The notes beneath the pieces are model-generated. The model saw only the letters and a program-made list of their open reading frames with translations, did no database searches and was not told the DNA's origin. From Actinokineospora sp. NBRC 105648 (GTDB lineage: Bacteria > Actinomycetota > Actinomycetes > Mycobacteriales > Pseudonocardiaceae): a DNA stretch of 64,000 nucleotides. The DNA is taken from contig NZ_BSTR01000035.1 in assembly GCF_030269645.1 (NCBI RefSeq), positions 20,002 through 84,001 on the forward strand. Direction: 5' to 3'. Of this stretch, positions 45,039 to 52,440 are shown one piece after another. Position 1 is the first letter of the stretch, and each line of letters begins with the position of its first letter. Made by a program: the position numbers and the translations under genes.

Positions 45039-46091
45039 ATGCGAGAACCAGCACGTCCCCAGCGGCCCCGGCTCCGGCCCGGCGTGGCCGTCCTGCACCG
45101 GCGCACCGGCGAGATCCAGGTCGGCCTGGACCCGAGGCGGGCCCGGGTGTTCGCCGAGTTGCCGGACCAGGTGGTCGCGGCCGCCGCGGGGTTGACCGGC
45201 GGCCGCACGACCGAGGAACTGCTCGCCCAGGTCGGCCCGCACGGCGCCGCGATGGTCGAGCTGCTGGCCGACCTGGTGGGCCATGGCCTGGTCGAGGACG
45301 CGGGCGCGGTCACCCCCGCTTTGCCGCGCAGGCTCGTGGCGGACGACACCGCCGCCGCGGGGCGGTCCCCCACCGCGGCCCCTAGCGACCGCGCGGGCTT
45401 GGGCGTCCGGATCCACGGCGACGGTCGGCTGGCCGTGGCGATCGGGTGCCTGCTGGCGGAGGCGGGCGTGGGCCAGGTCCACGTGCACGCCCGCGGCGAG
45501 GTGGCCGCCGAGGACGTCGGCGCGGGCCTGCGCCGCGCCGACATCGGCAGGCCCCGGCAGGAGGCCGCCCACGACGCGATCACCCGGGCCGAGGACAGCG
45601 TCGGCACCCAGCGGTTCACCCGGCGCAGACCGGACCTGGTGCTGCTCACCGACGCCGTGGTGCCGCGCCCGGACCTGGTCGCCGACGTGATGGCCGCCCG
45701 GCTGCCGCACCTGTGCGCGCGGGTGCGCGACGGCGTGGGCATCGTCGGCCCGTTCGTGGTCCCCGGGGTGAGCGGCTGCCTGCGCTGCGCCGACCACCAG
45801 CGCACCGACCTCGACCCGTGCTGGCCGCTGGTGGCCGCCCAGCTCGCGGGCCGCAGCCAAGCCGCCGACCTGGCCACCGTGCACGCCACCGCGGGTGTCG
45901 CCGCCGCACAGGCCCTCGACGCCCTCGGCTGGCTGCGCGAACCGTCGAAGTCCCCGCCGAGCACCTGGAACACGGCCGTGGAGATCGATGCGTTCGCCGC
46001 CACCCTCGACCGGAGGCCGTGGTCACCGCACACGGCCTGTGGTTGTCGGGCGGCCACCCGGCCCGACTACCGGGGCCTGTTCGGCCGATGA
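45039..46091 (+). CDS. ThiF-like (E1/TOMM-type) protein with Cys motifs
   Basis: This is 350 residues from the ATG at 45039. The central part (about 115-240) resembles a ThiF/MoeB Rossmann fold, although the glycine loop is weak (LAVAIGCLLAEAGVGQVHV). GVSGCLRCADHQRTDLDPCW carries the CxxC zinc motif seen in TOMM leader-binding cyclodehydratase partners, and CGC lies near the end. Orthologues sit at the Rv3196 position. No YcaO or precursor gene is adjacent, so a peptide-modifying role is uncertain. Confidence 0.72.
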   Translation: MREPARPQRPRLRPGVAVLHRRTGEIQVGLDPRRARVFAELPDQVVAAAAGLTGGRTTEELLAQVGPHGAAMVELLADLVGHGLVEDAGAVTPALPRRLVADDTAAAGRSPTAAPSDRAGLGVRIHGDGRLAVAIGCLLAEAGVGQVHVHARGEVAAEDVGAGLRRADIGRPRQEAAHDAITRAEDSVGTQRFTRRRPDLVLLTDAVVPRPDLVADVMAARLPHLCARVRDGVGIVGPFVVPGVSGCLRCADHQRTDLDPCWPLVAAQLAGRSQAADLATVHATAGVAAAQALDALGWLREPSKSPPSTWNTAVEIDAFAATLDRRPWSPHTACGCRAATRPDYRGLFGR

Positions 46092-46225
46092 CCGCCCAAA
46101 GCACGCAATTCGGACCACGAACGCCGGGTAGTCGACCGGTACCCGGGTGCCACTGTGAGCGGTCCCCTGATATCCGAGCGCGTATTCACCTGCGACCACA
46201 GGCCCGAACAGGGGACAATCGTGCG

Positions 46226-47536
46226 GTGACCGATATGCCACGCAAGACCGTCGCGCGCACGGCGCGACTCGCCAGCATTCCGCTGGGGGTCGCGGGCCGG
46301 GCGGTGGGCGGCTGGGGGAAGCGGCTGGCCGGGCAGAGTGCCGAACAGGTCAGCGCGGACCTCTCGGCGCGCACCGCCGAGCAGCTGTTCGCGGTGCTCG
46401 GCCAGCTCAAGGGCGGCGCGATGAAGTTCGGGCAGGCGCTGTCGGTGTTCGAGGCGGCGGTACCCGACGAGCTCGCCGAGCCCTACCGCGAGGCGCTCAC
46501 CAAGCTCCAAGCCGCCGCCCCGCCGATGAGCGCGCAGGCCATGCACCGCGTCCTGGCCCAGCAGCTGGGCCGCGGCTGGGCCGCGCGCTTCACCGAGTTC
46601 GACGACGTGCCCGCCGCCGCGGCCAGCATCGGCCAGGTGCACCGGGCCGTCTGGCACGACGGCAGGCGGGTCGCGGTCAAGGTCCAGTACCCGGGCGCCG
46701 ACGAGGCACTGCTCTCCGACCTGCGCCAGCTCCAGCGGTTCAGCAGGCTGTTCCAGCCGTTCGCGCCCGGCATGGAGATCAAACCGCTGCTCCAGGAGCT
46801 CACCGACCGGATGGTCGAGGAGCTGGACTACCGCGCCGAGGCGGAGAACCAGCGCGCCTTCGCCAAGGCCTTCGCGGGCGACGAGCAGGTGCTGGTGCCC
46901 AAGGTGGTCGCCAGCGCCCCCAAGGTCACCATCACCGAGTGGGTCGACGGCCGCCCGCTCGCGTCGGTCATCAAGGACGGCACCAAGGCCGACCGCGACC
47001 TGGCGGGCCGGCTGCTCTCGGAGTTCCACTTCTCCTCCCCGGCCCGCGCGGGCCTGCTGCACTCCGACCCGCACCCCGGCAACTTCATGCTGCTGCCCGA
47101 CGGCAGGCTCTGCGTCATCGACTTCGGCGCCGTCGCCCGGCTGCCCGAGGGCCTGCCCAGGCCGCTGGGGCAGATGACCCGGCTGTCCATCGAGGGCGAG
47201 TCCACCGAGCTGATGGAGCTGATGCGCGACGAGGGGTTCATCCGGCCCGGGATGCGGCTGGACCCGGACGACGTGCTGGCCTACCTGGCACCGTTCACCC
47301 AGCCCGCCTCGGTGGAGACCTTCCACTTCACCCGCAAGTGGATGCAGCGGCAGGCTGAGCGGGTGGGGGACCTCCGGGGACAGGACTTCAAGACCGGGCG
47401 GTCGTTGAACCTGCCGCCGCAGTACCTGCTGATCCAGCGGGTGACCGCTGGGGCCACCGGAATCCTGTGCCAGCTGGACGCGGAGTTCTCGATGCGGTCG
47501 ATCATCTCGCAGTGGCAGCCTGGGTTCGCTTCTTGA
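46226..47536 (+). CDS. ABC1/UbiB-family atypical kinase
   Basis: This is 436 residues from the GTG at 46226; a GACAAT hexamer 6 nt upstream suggests a short leader. The N-terminal KxGQ motif is [36 protein letters not shown] is the Ala-rich nucleotide-loop substitute plus the VAIK-like Lys, with [16 protein letters not shown] and [11 protein letters not shown] as the catalytic and metal loops. This family supports lipid or quinone processes; actinobacterial members next to whiB7 are Rv3197-like. Confidence 0.88.
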   Translation: MTDMPRKTVARTARLASIPLGVAGRAVGGWGKRLAGQSAEQVSADLSARTAEQLFAVLGQLKGGAMKFGQALSVFEAAVPDELAEPYREALTKLQAAAPPMSAQAMHRVLAQQLGRGWAARFTEFDDVPAAAASIGQVHRAVWHDGRRVAVKVQYPGADEALLSDLRQLQRFSRLFQPFAPGMEIKPLLQELTDRMVEELDYRAEAENQRAFAKAFAGDEQVLVPKVVASAPKVTITEWVDGRPLASVIKDGTKADRDLAGRLLSEFHFSSPARAGLLHSDPHPGNFMLLPDGRLCVIDFGAVARLPEGLPRPLGQMTRLSIEGESTELMELMRDEGFIRPGMRLDPDDVLAYLAPFTQPASVETFHFTRKWMQRQAERVGDLRGQDFKTGRSLNLPPQYLLIQRVTAGATGILCQLDAEFSMRSIISQWQPGFAS

Positions 47537-47600
47537 GCTTATGCGCGGGGCTTGAACTCGTTTCCGTGTTGCCGTCTTTGTTGCCCGAGTAAGGACGGGG

Positions 47601-47738
47601 GCTCGATCTAGTGAACTCGCTTCGCGTGGGGCCCCTAGAGCACCGCGGTGGGGAAAGCGTGGGGTGAAGGGCATCCCCACTACCAGGCAAGTTTAGCGGT
47701 GCCCTCCCCCCACACGAAGCGAGTCCACTAGATCGAGC
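47601..47738. repeat. Long inverted repeat with 31-bp arms (MITE-like or giant hairpin)
   Basis: The left arm 47601-47631 begins GCTCGATCTAGTGAACTCGC. The right arm 47708-47738 is its reverse complement with 29 of 31 positions identical. The 76-nt interior also pairs partly (GCACCGC with GCGGTGCC). It lies 65 bp after the ABC1 kinase stop. It could end transcription or be a non-autonomous mobile element; no flanking duplication was seen. Confidence 0.7.
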
Positions 47739-47767
47739 ATCCGTAACGGGACTTGCGTACCAGCGGG

Positions 47768-47985
47768 GTCGGCCTCACCGCTGCGGTTTGGTGGGGTTGG
47801 CTTTCGGCTGTGGGACCAGCGTGGTCGACCTCTCCGCTGCGGGACTAGCGCAGTCGACTTTCGGCTGTGGGACCAGGGTTGTCGGTCTATCCGCTGCGGT
47901 ACCAGCGAGGTCGGCCTTCGGCTGCGGGACCTGCCGAGTCGGCCTCTCCGCTGCTGTGGAGGTGCCATTCGTGGAGGTGCCATTC
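47768..47985. repeat. Tandem array of alternating 28/29-bp units plus a 15-bp direct repeat
   Basis: The units start at 47768, 47796, 47824, 47853, 47881, 47910 and 47938. Each begins GTCGGCCT or similar and alternates CTCTCCGCTGCGG with CTTTCGGCTGTGG, giving a 57-bp higher-order period. At 47956-47985 GTGGAGGTGCCATTC occurs twice in tandem. The plus frame would read FGCGT..VGLSAA repeats, and neither strand has a convincing gene start. Confidence 0.75.
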
Positions 47986-48055
47986 TCGGCAGTACCGGCT
48001 CAACTCTGCTTTTCCGACAACCACCAGCGGTCTGGGCAAGCTTCAGTGGTTTGAG

Positions 48056-48262
48056 CTAATTCCAGTATTCAGCCGGGAGTTTTCCCTCGATGTCTCGGAC
48101 GTGGCGTCGGCCGCATTCTGGGCACAGCCAGCGGTTGCCCTCGTCTTTCACCCAGGCCAGTGCCTCTAGCGGTGTGCCGGCGCTGCGGAGTCTGCCGCAC
48201 AGCGCGCACGCGATTCCGTCGCTGGCGCTGTCGCCCGCGTTCTGGGTGTTGTCGTCTGCCAC
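48056..48262 (-). CDS. Small zinc-ribbon protein
   Basis: This is 68 residues from the GTG at 48262 (first residues VADDNTQNAG). Two CxxC motifs, CALCGR (about 20-25) and CPECGRRH (about 46-53), form a treble-clef or zinc-ribbon knuckle. The rest is GTPLEALAWVKDEGNRWL. The gap after the DUF742 gene is 11 bp, so it is probably cotranscribed. Such small zinc proteins often bind nucleic acid or a partner protein; no more can be said. Confidence 0.75.
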   Translation of the reverse strand: MADDNTQNAGDSASDGIACALCGRLRSAGTPLEALAWVKDEGNRWLCPECGRRHVRDIEGKLPAEYWN

Positions 48263-48273
48263 GGCTGGCCAGC

Positions 48274-48951
48274 TTAGAGCTTGCGCAGGCCTTCGAGCAC
48301 TCGTTCCATGAAGCCCAGGTTCGGTGTTTCGTCGGCGACCCGGTGGACGGTCAGGACGCCGGAGTCCGCCAGGTCGCTGATCAGGACTCGGGCCACGCCC
48401 AGGGGCACTGCCACGAGTGCCGCGATCTCGGCGACCGAGCGTGGGTGGACGCACAGTTCGGTGATCGCCCGGTGTTCCCAGGACACCGCGCCCGCTGTGC
48501 CGGTGGTGGAGACGAGGGCCTCGATCGCCAGGTCGGCCCGGGTGCGGGTGCGGCCGCCGGTCCAGGCGTACGGGCGGACCAGGGCGTGCGACTCCGGTCG
48601 GGCCAGCCATTCGGAGTGGTCTTCCTCGGCCCAGTCCGCTGACAGGTCGGCCTCGGCGGGCACGTCGGCGGCCACCGGCGGGTCGTCGTTCTCCTCGTCG
48701 GCCCAGGGCTCGGTCTCGGTGGGGGTGTCGGGCTTGCGGCGCTTGCGCGACTGGCCACCGAACCGTGCGCCGACCAGGCCGACGTCGGAGTCCGGGGCCG
48801 GTGGGAGCAGGGGGTCGGCTTCGTCGGGGTCCTCGGGCGCGCGCCACTGGCCGGGTGGGCCGAAGCGGGCGCCGGTGCGGCCCACGTCGGTCTTGCGCTT
48901 GTGCCTGCGCCCACCACCGGTGGCGCCCGTTTCCTCGAACCGCATCACCAC
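48274..48951 (-). CDS. DUF742 protein with unusual N-terminal extension
   Basis: This is 225 residues (starts GTG 48951, GTG 48948 and ATG 48945 are all possible; GGGG lies 5-11 nt upstream). Residues about 118-225 are the DUF742 winged-helix domain: LVRPYAWTGGRTRTRADLAI, then ITELCVHPRSVAEIAALVAV. The N-terminal 110 residues are charged and carry two VG..GARFG motifs. DUF742 usually sits in a conservon with a roadblock protein and a small GTPase; here it stands alone with a zinc-ribbon gene. Confidence 0.82.
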   Translation of the reverse strand: MVMRFEETGATGGGRRHKRKTDVGRTGARFGPPGQWRAPEDPDEADPLLPPAPDSDVGLVGARFGGQSRKRRKPDTPTETEPWADEENDDPPVAADVPAEADLSADWAEEDHSEWLARPESHALVRPYAWTGGRTRTRADLAIEALVSTTGTAGAVSWEHRAITELCVHPRSVAEIAALVAVPLGVARVLISDLADSGVLTVHRVADETPNLGFMERVLEGLRKL

Positions 48952-49055
48952 GTGAGCCCCAAGGCGCGTCGTGGACAGGGGAACCCACCGTAGCGCTGGT
49001 CAGCGGGGTGATCGGTGACGAGTTCGTTTCCATCGTGTTTCCCACCCGAACGGCC

Positions 49056-49090
49056 GAAGCCCGCCACCGGACCGGCCGGTGGCGGGCTTC
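49056..49090 (-). terminator. Terminator behind whiB7 operon
   Basis: A perfect 15-bp stem GAAGCCCGCCACCGG with its complement and a 5-nt loop. It lies 23 bp after the stop of the small ORF that follows whiB7. Confidence 0.75.
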
Positions 49091-49112
49091 GCGTTCAGGG
49101 CAGGAGAGCGGT

Positions 49113-49328
49113 CTAGAGGCTGGACGTGACGCGATCGGCGCGCCGTGATGCCCAGCTCGAGACGCGCTCCCAGCGCTTGGCCGCGCTCAGCAGGCGGACC
49201 AGGCGGTGCGCACGCGCAGCCTGCTCCGCCTCGCGCATTCGTGATCTCGCGAGATTCTCATAGAGCAACATTTGCGGGGATCCCTCAGGCTTGAAGGTCA
49301 ACATCGGGTCTTTCAGCAGGGCGTTCAC
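49113..49328 (-). CDS. Small basic helical protein translationally coupled to WhiB7
   Basis: This is 71 residues. The GTG at 49328 overlaps the whiB7 TGA (GTGA). The protein reads VNALLKDPMLTFKPEGSPQM at the start, then a helical part rich in Arg, Ala and Glu (NLARSRMREAEQAARAHRLV). It has no Cys and no hydrophobic segment. An ATG at 49304 could be a shorter start. A terminator follows. I do not recognise a family; coupling implies co-expression with WhiB7 under antibiotic stress. Confidence 0.7.
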   Translation of the reverse strand: MNALLKDPMLTFKPEGSPQMLLYENLARSRMREAEQAARAHRLVRLLSAAKRWERVSSWASRRADRVTSSL

Positions 49329-49720
49329 GCGGCGACCTCGTCCCGGGTACCGGTGGTGACGCGGTCGGCCGCCGTACGGGCGGCGACGTCCTCCTTGCGC
49401 GGGCGCCCACGGGGGCGCTTGCGCGCGATGACGACTCCGCGTTCGAAGATCTCGCCGCCCCAGACCCCCCACGGCTCGTGCCGTGCGAGTGCGGAGGCCA
49501 GGCACGCGACGCGCACCGGGCAGTCGCCGCAGAGGTCCTTGGCGCGCTCGAGCTCGGCGGGCGCGTCGGCGAACCACAGGTCCGGGTTGTCGTTGGACCG
49601 GCAGGGCAGGTCCAGGCCCGCGGCGGGAGCCGCGTCGAGCAGCTCGCTCACCCCGGAGCCCTGGGACCCCAGCAGGTCCGAGAGTGCTCCGCCAGTGAGC
49701 GGAACAGTGGCGGTGGACAT
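49325..49720 (-). CDS. whiB7: WhiB-family regulator WhiB7
   Basis: This is 131 residues from the ATG at 49720, with CAGGAG 9 nt before it. Four iron-sulfur Cys are present: DLPCRSN, then C-x2-C in LCGDCPV, then VACLA. The WhiB7-specific turn PWGVWGGE is followed by the basic AT-hook KRPRGRPRK. WhiB7 binds the primary sigma factor and AT-rich DNA to activate drug-resistance genes. Position between an ABC1 kinase and uvrD2 matches M. tuberculosis. A leader with an attenuator lies upstream. Confidence 0.94.
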   Translation of the reverse strand: MSTATVPLTGGALSDLLGSQGSGVSELLDAAPAAGLDLPCRSNDNPDLWFADAPAELERAKDLCGDCPVRVACLASALARHEPWGVWGGEIFERGVVIARKRPRGRPRKEDVAARTAADRVTTGTRDEVAA

Positions 49721-49784
49721 GGTGTTGAACTCCTGACGTGTCATCTGAACTGGGAAAACCATGGTGATCAGGCGGTTTTGGGCA

Positions 49785-49824
49785 AACAAAAAGGCCGCGG
49801 ATTCCGGTGTCGGAGTCCGCGGCC
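49785..49824 (-). terminator. Intrinsic terminator in the whiB7 leader (attenuator)
   Basis: On the minus strand, GGCCGCGGA pairs with TCCGCGGCC (49793-49824) and is followed at once by TTTTTGTTT. It lies 65 nt before the whiB7 start and 27 nt after the leader ORF stop, so it can switch whiB7 off unless it is disrupted. Confidence 0.85.
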
Positions 49825-49838
49825 TCGGGCCAGGAGTT

Positions 49839-49856
49839 ACTTGACGCGCGTCAAGT
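49839..49856. promoter_or_regulatory. Perfect 18-bp palindrome overlapping the leader-ORF stop
   Basis: ACTTGACGCGCGTCAAGT. The TGA of the leader ORF is inside the left half, so a ribosome at that stop would prevent the RNA hairpin from forming. It is a candidate alternative structure in the attenuator. Confidence 0.6.
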
Positions 49857-50138
49857 CCTCCAGCCTGAGGCTGCGGACAGCTGGGTCGGAACGACGAGAT
49901 CGATGGTTCGGGCGTAGGACGCGGCCGCGACGGCACCGAAGGTGCTGCCGGTGGCAGGCTCGAACCCAGTGGCACTGATCGGATTGCCCGAGGTCTCCAC
50001 CCCAGTGGCAGGCAGTCCGACGGTCCGCTCCCACTGCCCGCGGGTGGCCTGCTTCAGGCCCTCCAGGCAGCTGTGCTCAGCGGTCCCCAGCGACATCGGG
50101 AAGCGGCCGCCGTCCTTGGTCATCGTGAAGATCACCAT
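49851..50138 (-). CDS. whiB7 leader ORF (regulatory upstream peptide, 95 aa)
   Basis: It starts at the ATG at 50138 with AAGGAGGTGG 6 nt upstream, a near-perfect ribosome binding site. The peptide begins MVIFTMTKDGGRFPMSLGTA and ends LVVPTQLSAASGWRT. It lies between the whiB7 promoter and the leader terminator, the position of the upstream ORF that senses ribosome inhibition in mycobacterial and Streptomyces whiB7/wblC. It is much longer than a minimal leader, so it may also be a functional small protein. Confidence 0.72.
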   Translation of the reverse strand: MVIFTMTKDGGRFPMSLGTAEHSCLEGLKQATRGQWERTVGLPATGVETSGNPISATGFEPATGSTFGAVAAASYARTIDLVVPTQLSAASGWRT

Positions 50139-50180
50139 CGGGGCCACCTCCTTCGCACTCGCCGTCGTGGGCTTGGACTC

Positions 50181-50199
50181 CGGGGCACTTCGTGCCCCG
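50181..50199 (-). promoter_or_regulatory. Stable hairpin at the 5' end of the whiB7 leader
   Basis: CGGGGCAC-GAA-GTGCCCCG on the minus strand: an 8-bp stem with a GAA triloop. It lies just after the predicted transcription start and before the leader-ORF ribosome binding site. Confidence 0.6.
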
Positions 50200-50206
50200 C
50201 TATTGC

Positions 50207-50244
50207 AGGTTATTGGCCTTCGCGGAGGCCGTGCAACCGATTTT
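50207..50244 (-). promoter_or_regulatory. WhiB7-type promoter with upstream AT element
   Basis: On the minus strand, AAAAT (50240-50244) stands 3 bp before the -35 TTGCAC (50231-50236). The -10 candidates are TAACCT (50207-50212, 18-bp spacer) and AATAAC (50209-50214). An AT-rich motif abutting the -35 is the known WhiB7 AT-hook target, implying autoactivation. Confidence 0.7.
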
Positions 50245-50266
50245 CCAGAAGTTCGCGTGACGCCGG

Positions 50267-52387
50267 TCACACATCACTCGAACGGTGAACCCCAGAGATC
50301 AAGGAGAGCACCTCGGCCCCGAACCTGTCCAGCTTGGCGGCCCCGATGCCGGAAATCGACACCAGCGCGGCGCGGTCCGCCGGACGTTGTTCGGCGATCG
50401 CCAGCAGCGTCGCGTCGGTGAAGATGACGTAGGGCGGCACCTTCAGGCCCTTGGCCCGGTCGACCCGCCACTCGCGCAGCGCGGCCAGCAGGCCCTCGTC
50501 GAGGTCCGACGGGCAGTGCTGGCAGCGCCCGAGCTTGACCGGCATGGTGCCGACCAGCTTGTCGCCGCACACCCGGCAGTAGCGGACGGGCGTCATCCCC
50601 CGGCCCATCGCGGGCCGCGGGGTCTCCTGCTGCCGCACCGCGGCGACGCGCGCGGTGGGGTGGTTCTCGGGGATCAGCCCGTAGAGGAACCGGCTGCGCC
50701 TGCGGTAGCGCTTACCGCCCGCGGTACGCGAAAGGGCCCACGTCAGAGATAAGTGAACGCGCGCGCGGGTGACGCCGACGTAGAGCAGCCTGCGTTCTTC
50801 CTCGATCGCGGCGTCGTCGCCGTCGGCGTGCTGGATCGGCATCGTGCCGTCGGCCACGCCGACCAGGAACACCGCGTCCCACTCCAGGCCCTTGGCCGCG
50901 TGCAGCGAGGCCAACGTGACGCCCTCCACCGTGGGCGGGTGCTGGGCCTGTGCGCGCTGCTCCAACTCGGCGACGTACCGGTGCAGGTCGGCGTCGGCGA
51001 CCGTGGCCACCAACTCCTCCCCCAGCTCGACCAGCGCCAGCAACGCCTCCCAGCGCTCCCGCGCGGAACCGCCCGCCGGTGGCTCGTCGCTTAAACCGAG
51101 CGGCGCGAGAAGAGCTCGTACGACCGCGGGCAACTCCCCCTCGGGGGGCCTGCCGCACGCCGTGCGCAACGCGGCCATGGCCTGGCGGACCTCTTGGCGC
51201 GCGAAGAACCGCTCACCACCGCGCACGAGGTACGGCAGTTCCAGCTCGGCCAAGGCCTGCTCGTAGACCTCCGACTGCGCGTTCACCCGGTAGAGGACGG
51301 CGATCTCGCTGAGCGGGGTGCCCTGCTCGACCAGTTCCTTGATCCGGCCCGCGACCGCGGCCGCCTCGGCGGGCTCGTCGTCGTACTCGGCGAAGACCGG
51401 CTCCGGCCCGGTCGGGCGCTGGCCGATCAGCCGCAGGCGGGAACCGGCGGGCCGGTCGCGCGCGGCGGAGATGACCCGGTTGGCCAGCGAGACGACCTCG
51501 GGGGTGGAGCGGTAGTCGCGCTCCAGGCGCACCACGGTGGCCTCGGGGAAGCGGCGGGTGAAGTCGAGCAGCGGCCGGGGCGAGGCACCGGCGAACGAGT
51601 AGATGGTCTGGTTCGCGTCGCCGACCACGGTCAGGTCGTCGCGGTGGCCCAGCCAGGCGTCGAGCACCCGCTGCTGCAGCGGGGTGACGTCCTGGTACTC
51701 GTCGACGACGAAGCAGCGGTAGCGGTCGCGGAACTCCTCGGCGACCGCGGAGTGCTCCTCCAGCGCGGCGGCGGTGTGCAACAGGAGGTCGTCGAAGTCG
51801 AGCACGCGCGCGGCGTTCTTCAGCGACTCGTAGGCCGTGTAGACCTTGGCCACCTGCTCGGCGGGGGCCGGGGTGTCGCGGCGGGCGCGGGCGGCGGCGG
51901 CCGGGTAGTCCTCGGGCGCGACCAGGGACGCCTTGGCCCACTCGATCTCACTGGCCAGGTCGCGCAGGGTGTCCCGCTCGGTACCCGCGCCCGCCCGGTG
52001 GGCGGCCTGGCCGACCAGGCGGAGCTTGCCGTCGACCAGGTCCCACGGCGCGTCGCCGACCACCCGCGGCCAGAAGTAGCGCAGCTGGCGCAGGGCGGCG
52101 GCGTGGAAGGTGCGGGCCTGGGCACCGTGCACGTCCATCGCCAGCAGCCGGGTGCGCATCTCCCCCGCCGCCCGGGCGGTGAAGGTGACCGCGAGGACCT
52201 GACCGGGGGTGACGTGCCCGGAGTGGATCAGGTGAGTGATCCGGCTGACGATGGTCCTGGTCTTGCCGGTGCCCGCGCCCGCGAGCACGCAGACCGGGCC
52301 GCGGGGCGCCTCGACGGCGGCCAGCTGGTCCGGGTCCAGGCCGGCGAGCAGGTTTCCGGGTCGGGGTCCGCCAGCCATGGGGAGCAT
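50267..52387 (-). CDS. uvrD2: ATP-dependent DNA helicase UvrD2
   Basis: This is 706 residues. The Q motif is [10 protein letters not shown], Walker A AGAGTGKT, motif Ia [10 protein letters not shown], Walker [10 protein letters not shown], motif [15 protein letters not shown], and motifs IV-VI are [26 protein letters not shown] and [11 protein letters not shown]. Four Cys (CRVCGDK...CQHCPSD) precede a C-terminal HRDC domain, which defines UvrD2 rather than UvrD1. It unwinds DNA during repair. In mycobacteria it is next to whiB7, as here. Confidence 0.92.
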   Translation of the reverse strand: MLPMAGGPRPGNLLAGLDPDQLAAVEAPRGPVCVLAGAGTGKTRTIVSRITHLIHSGHVTPGQVLAVTFTARAAGEMRTRLLAMDVHGAQARTFHAAALRQLRYFWPRVVGDAPWDLVDGKLRLVGQAAHRAGAGTERDTLRDLASEIEWAKASLVAPEDYPAAAARARRDTPAPAEQVAKVYTAYESLKNAARVLDFDDLLLHTAAALEEHSAVAEEFRDRYRCFVVDEYQDVTPLQQRVLDAWLGHRDDLTVVGDANQTIYSFAGASPRPLLDFTRRFPEATVVRLERDYRSTPEVVSLANRVISAARDRPAGSRLRLIGQRPTGPEPVFAEYDDEPAEAAAVAGRIKELVEQGTPLSEIAVLYRVNAQSEVYEQALAELELPYLVRGGERFFARQEVRQAMAALRTACGRPPEGELPAVVRALLAPLGLSDEPPAGGSARERWEALLALVELGEELVATVADADLHRYVAELEQRAQAQHPPTVEGVTLASLHAAKGLEWDAVFLVGVADGTMPIQHADGDDAAIEEERRLLYVGVTRARVHLSLTWALSRTAGGKRYRRRSRFLYGLIPENHPTARVAAVRQQETPRPAMGRGMTPVRYCRVCGDKLVGTMPVKLGRCQHCPSDLDEGLLAALREWRVDRAKGLKVPPYVIFTDATLLAIAEQRPADRAALVSISGIGAAKLDRFGAEVLSLISGVHRSSDV

Positions 52388-52427
52388 ACTTACAGAGCGC
52401 GGTCACCAACCGGGGGACGACGCCCCG

Positions 52428-52433
52428 TATCCT
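52428..52433 (+). promoter_or_regulatory. Candidate -10 element TATCCT for a near-leaderless transcript
   Basis: TATCCT ends 7 nt before the ATG at 52441 and no ribosome binding site is visible. This fits a leaderless or near-leaderless mRNA, common in actinobacteria. Confidence 0.4.
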
Positions 52434-52440
52434 GGTGGTT

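Noticed and set aside
47768..47985. Possible coding gene of FGCGT repeats on the plus strand, or LVPQR/WSHSRKPT repeats on the minus strand
   Set aside because: Both strands stay open only because the repeat period is a multiple of three; there is no start signal and no neighbouring support.
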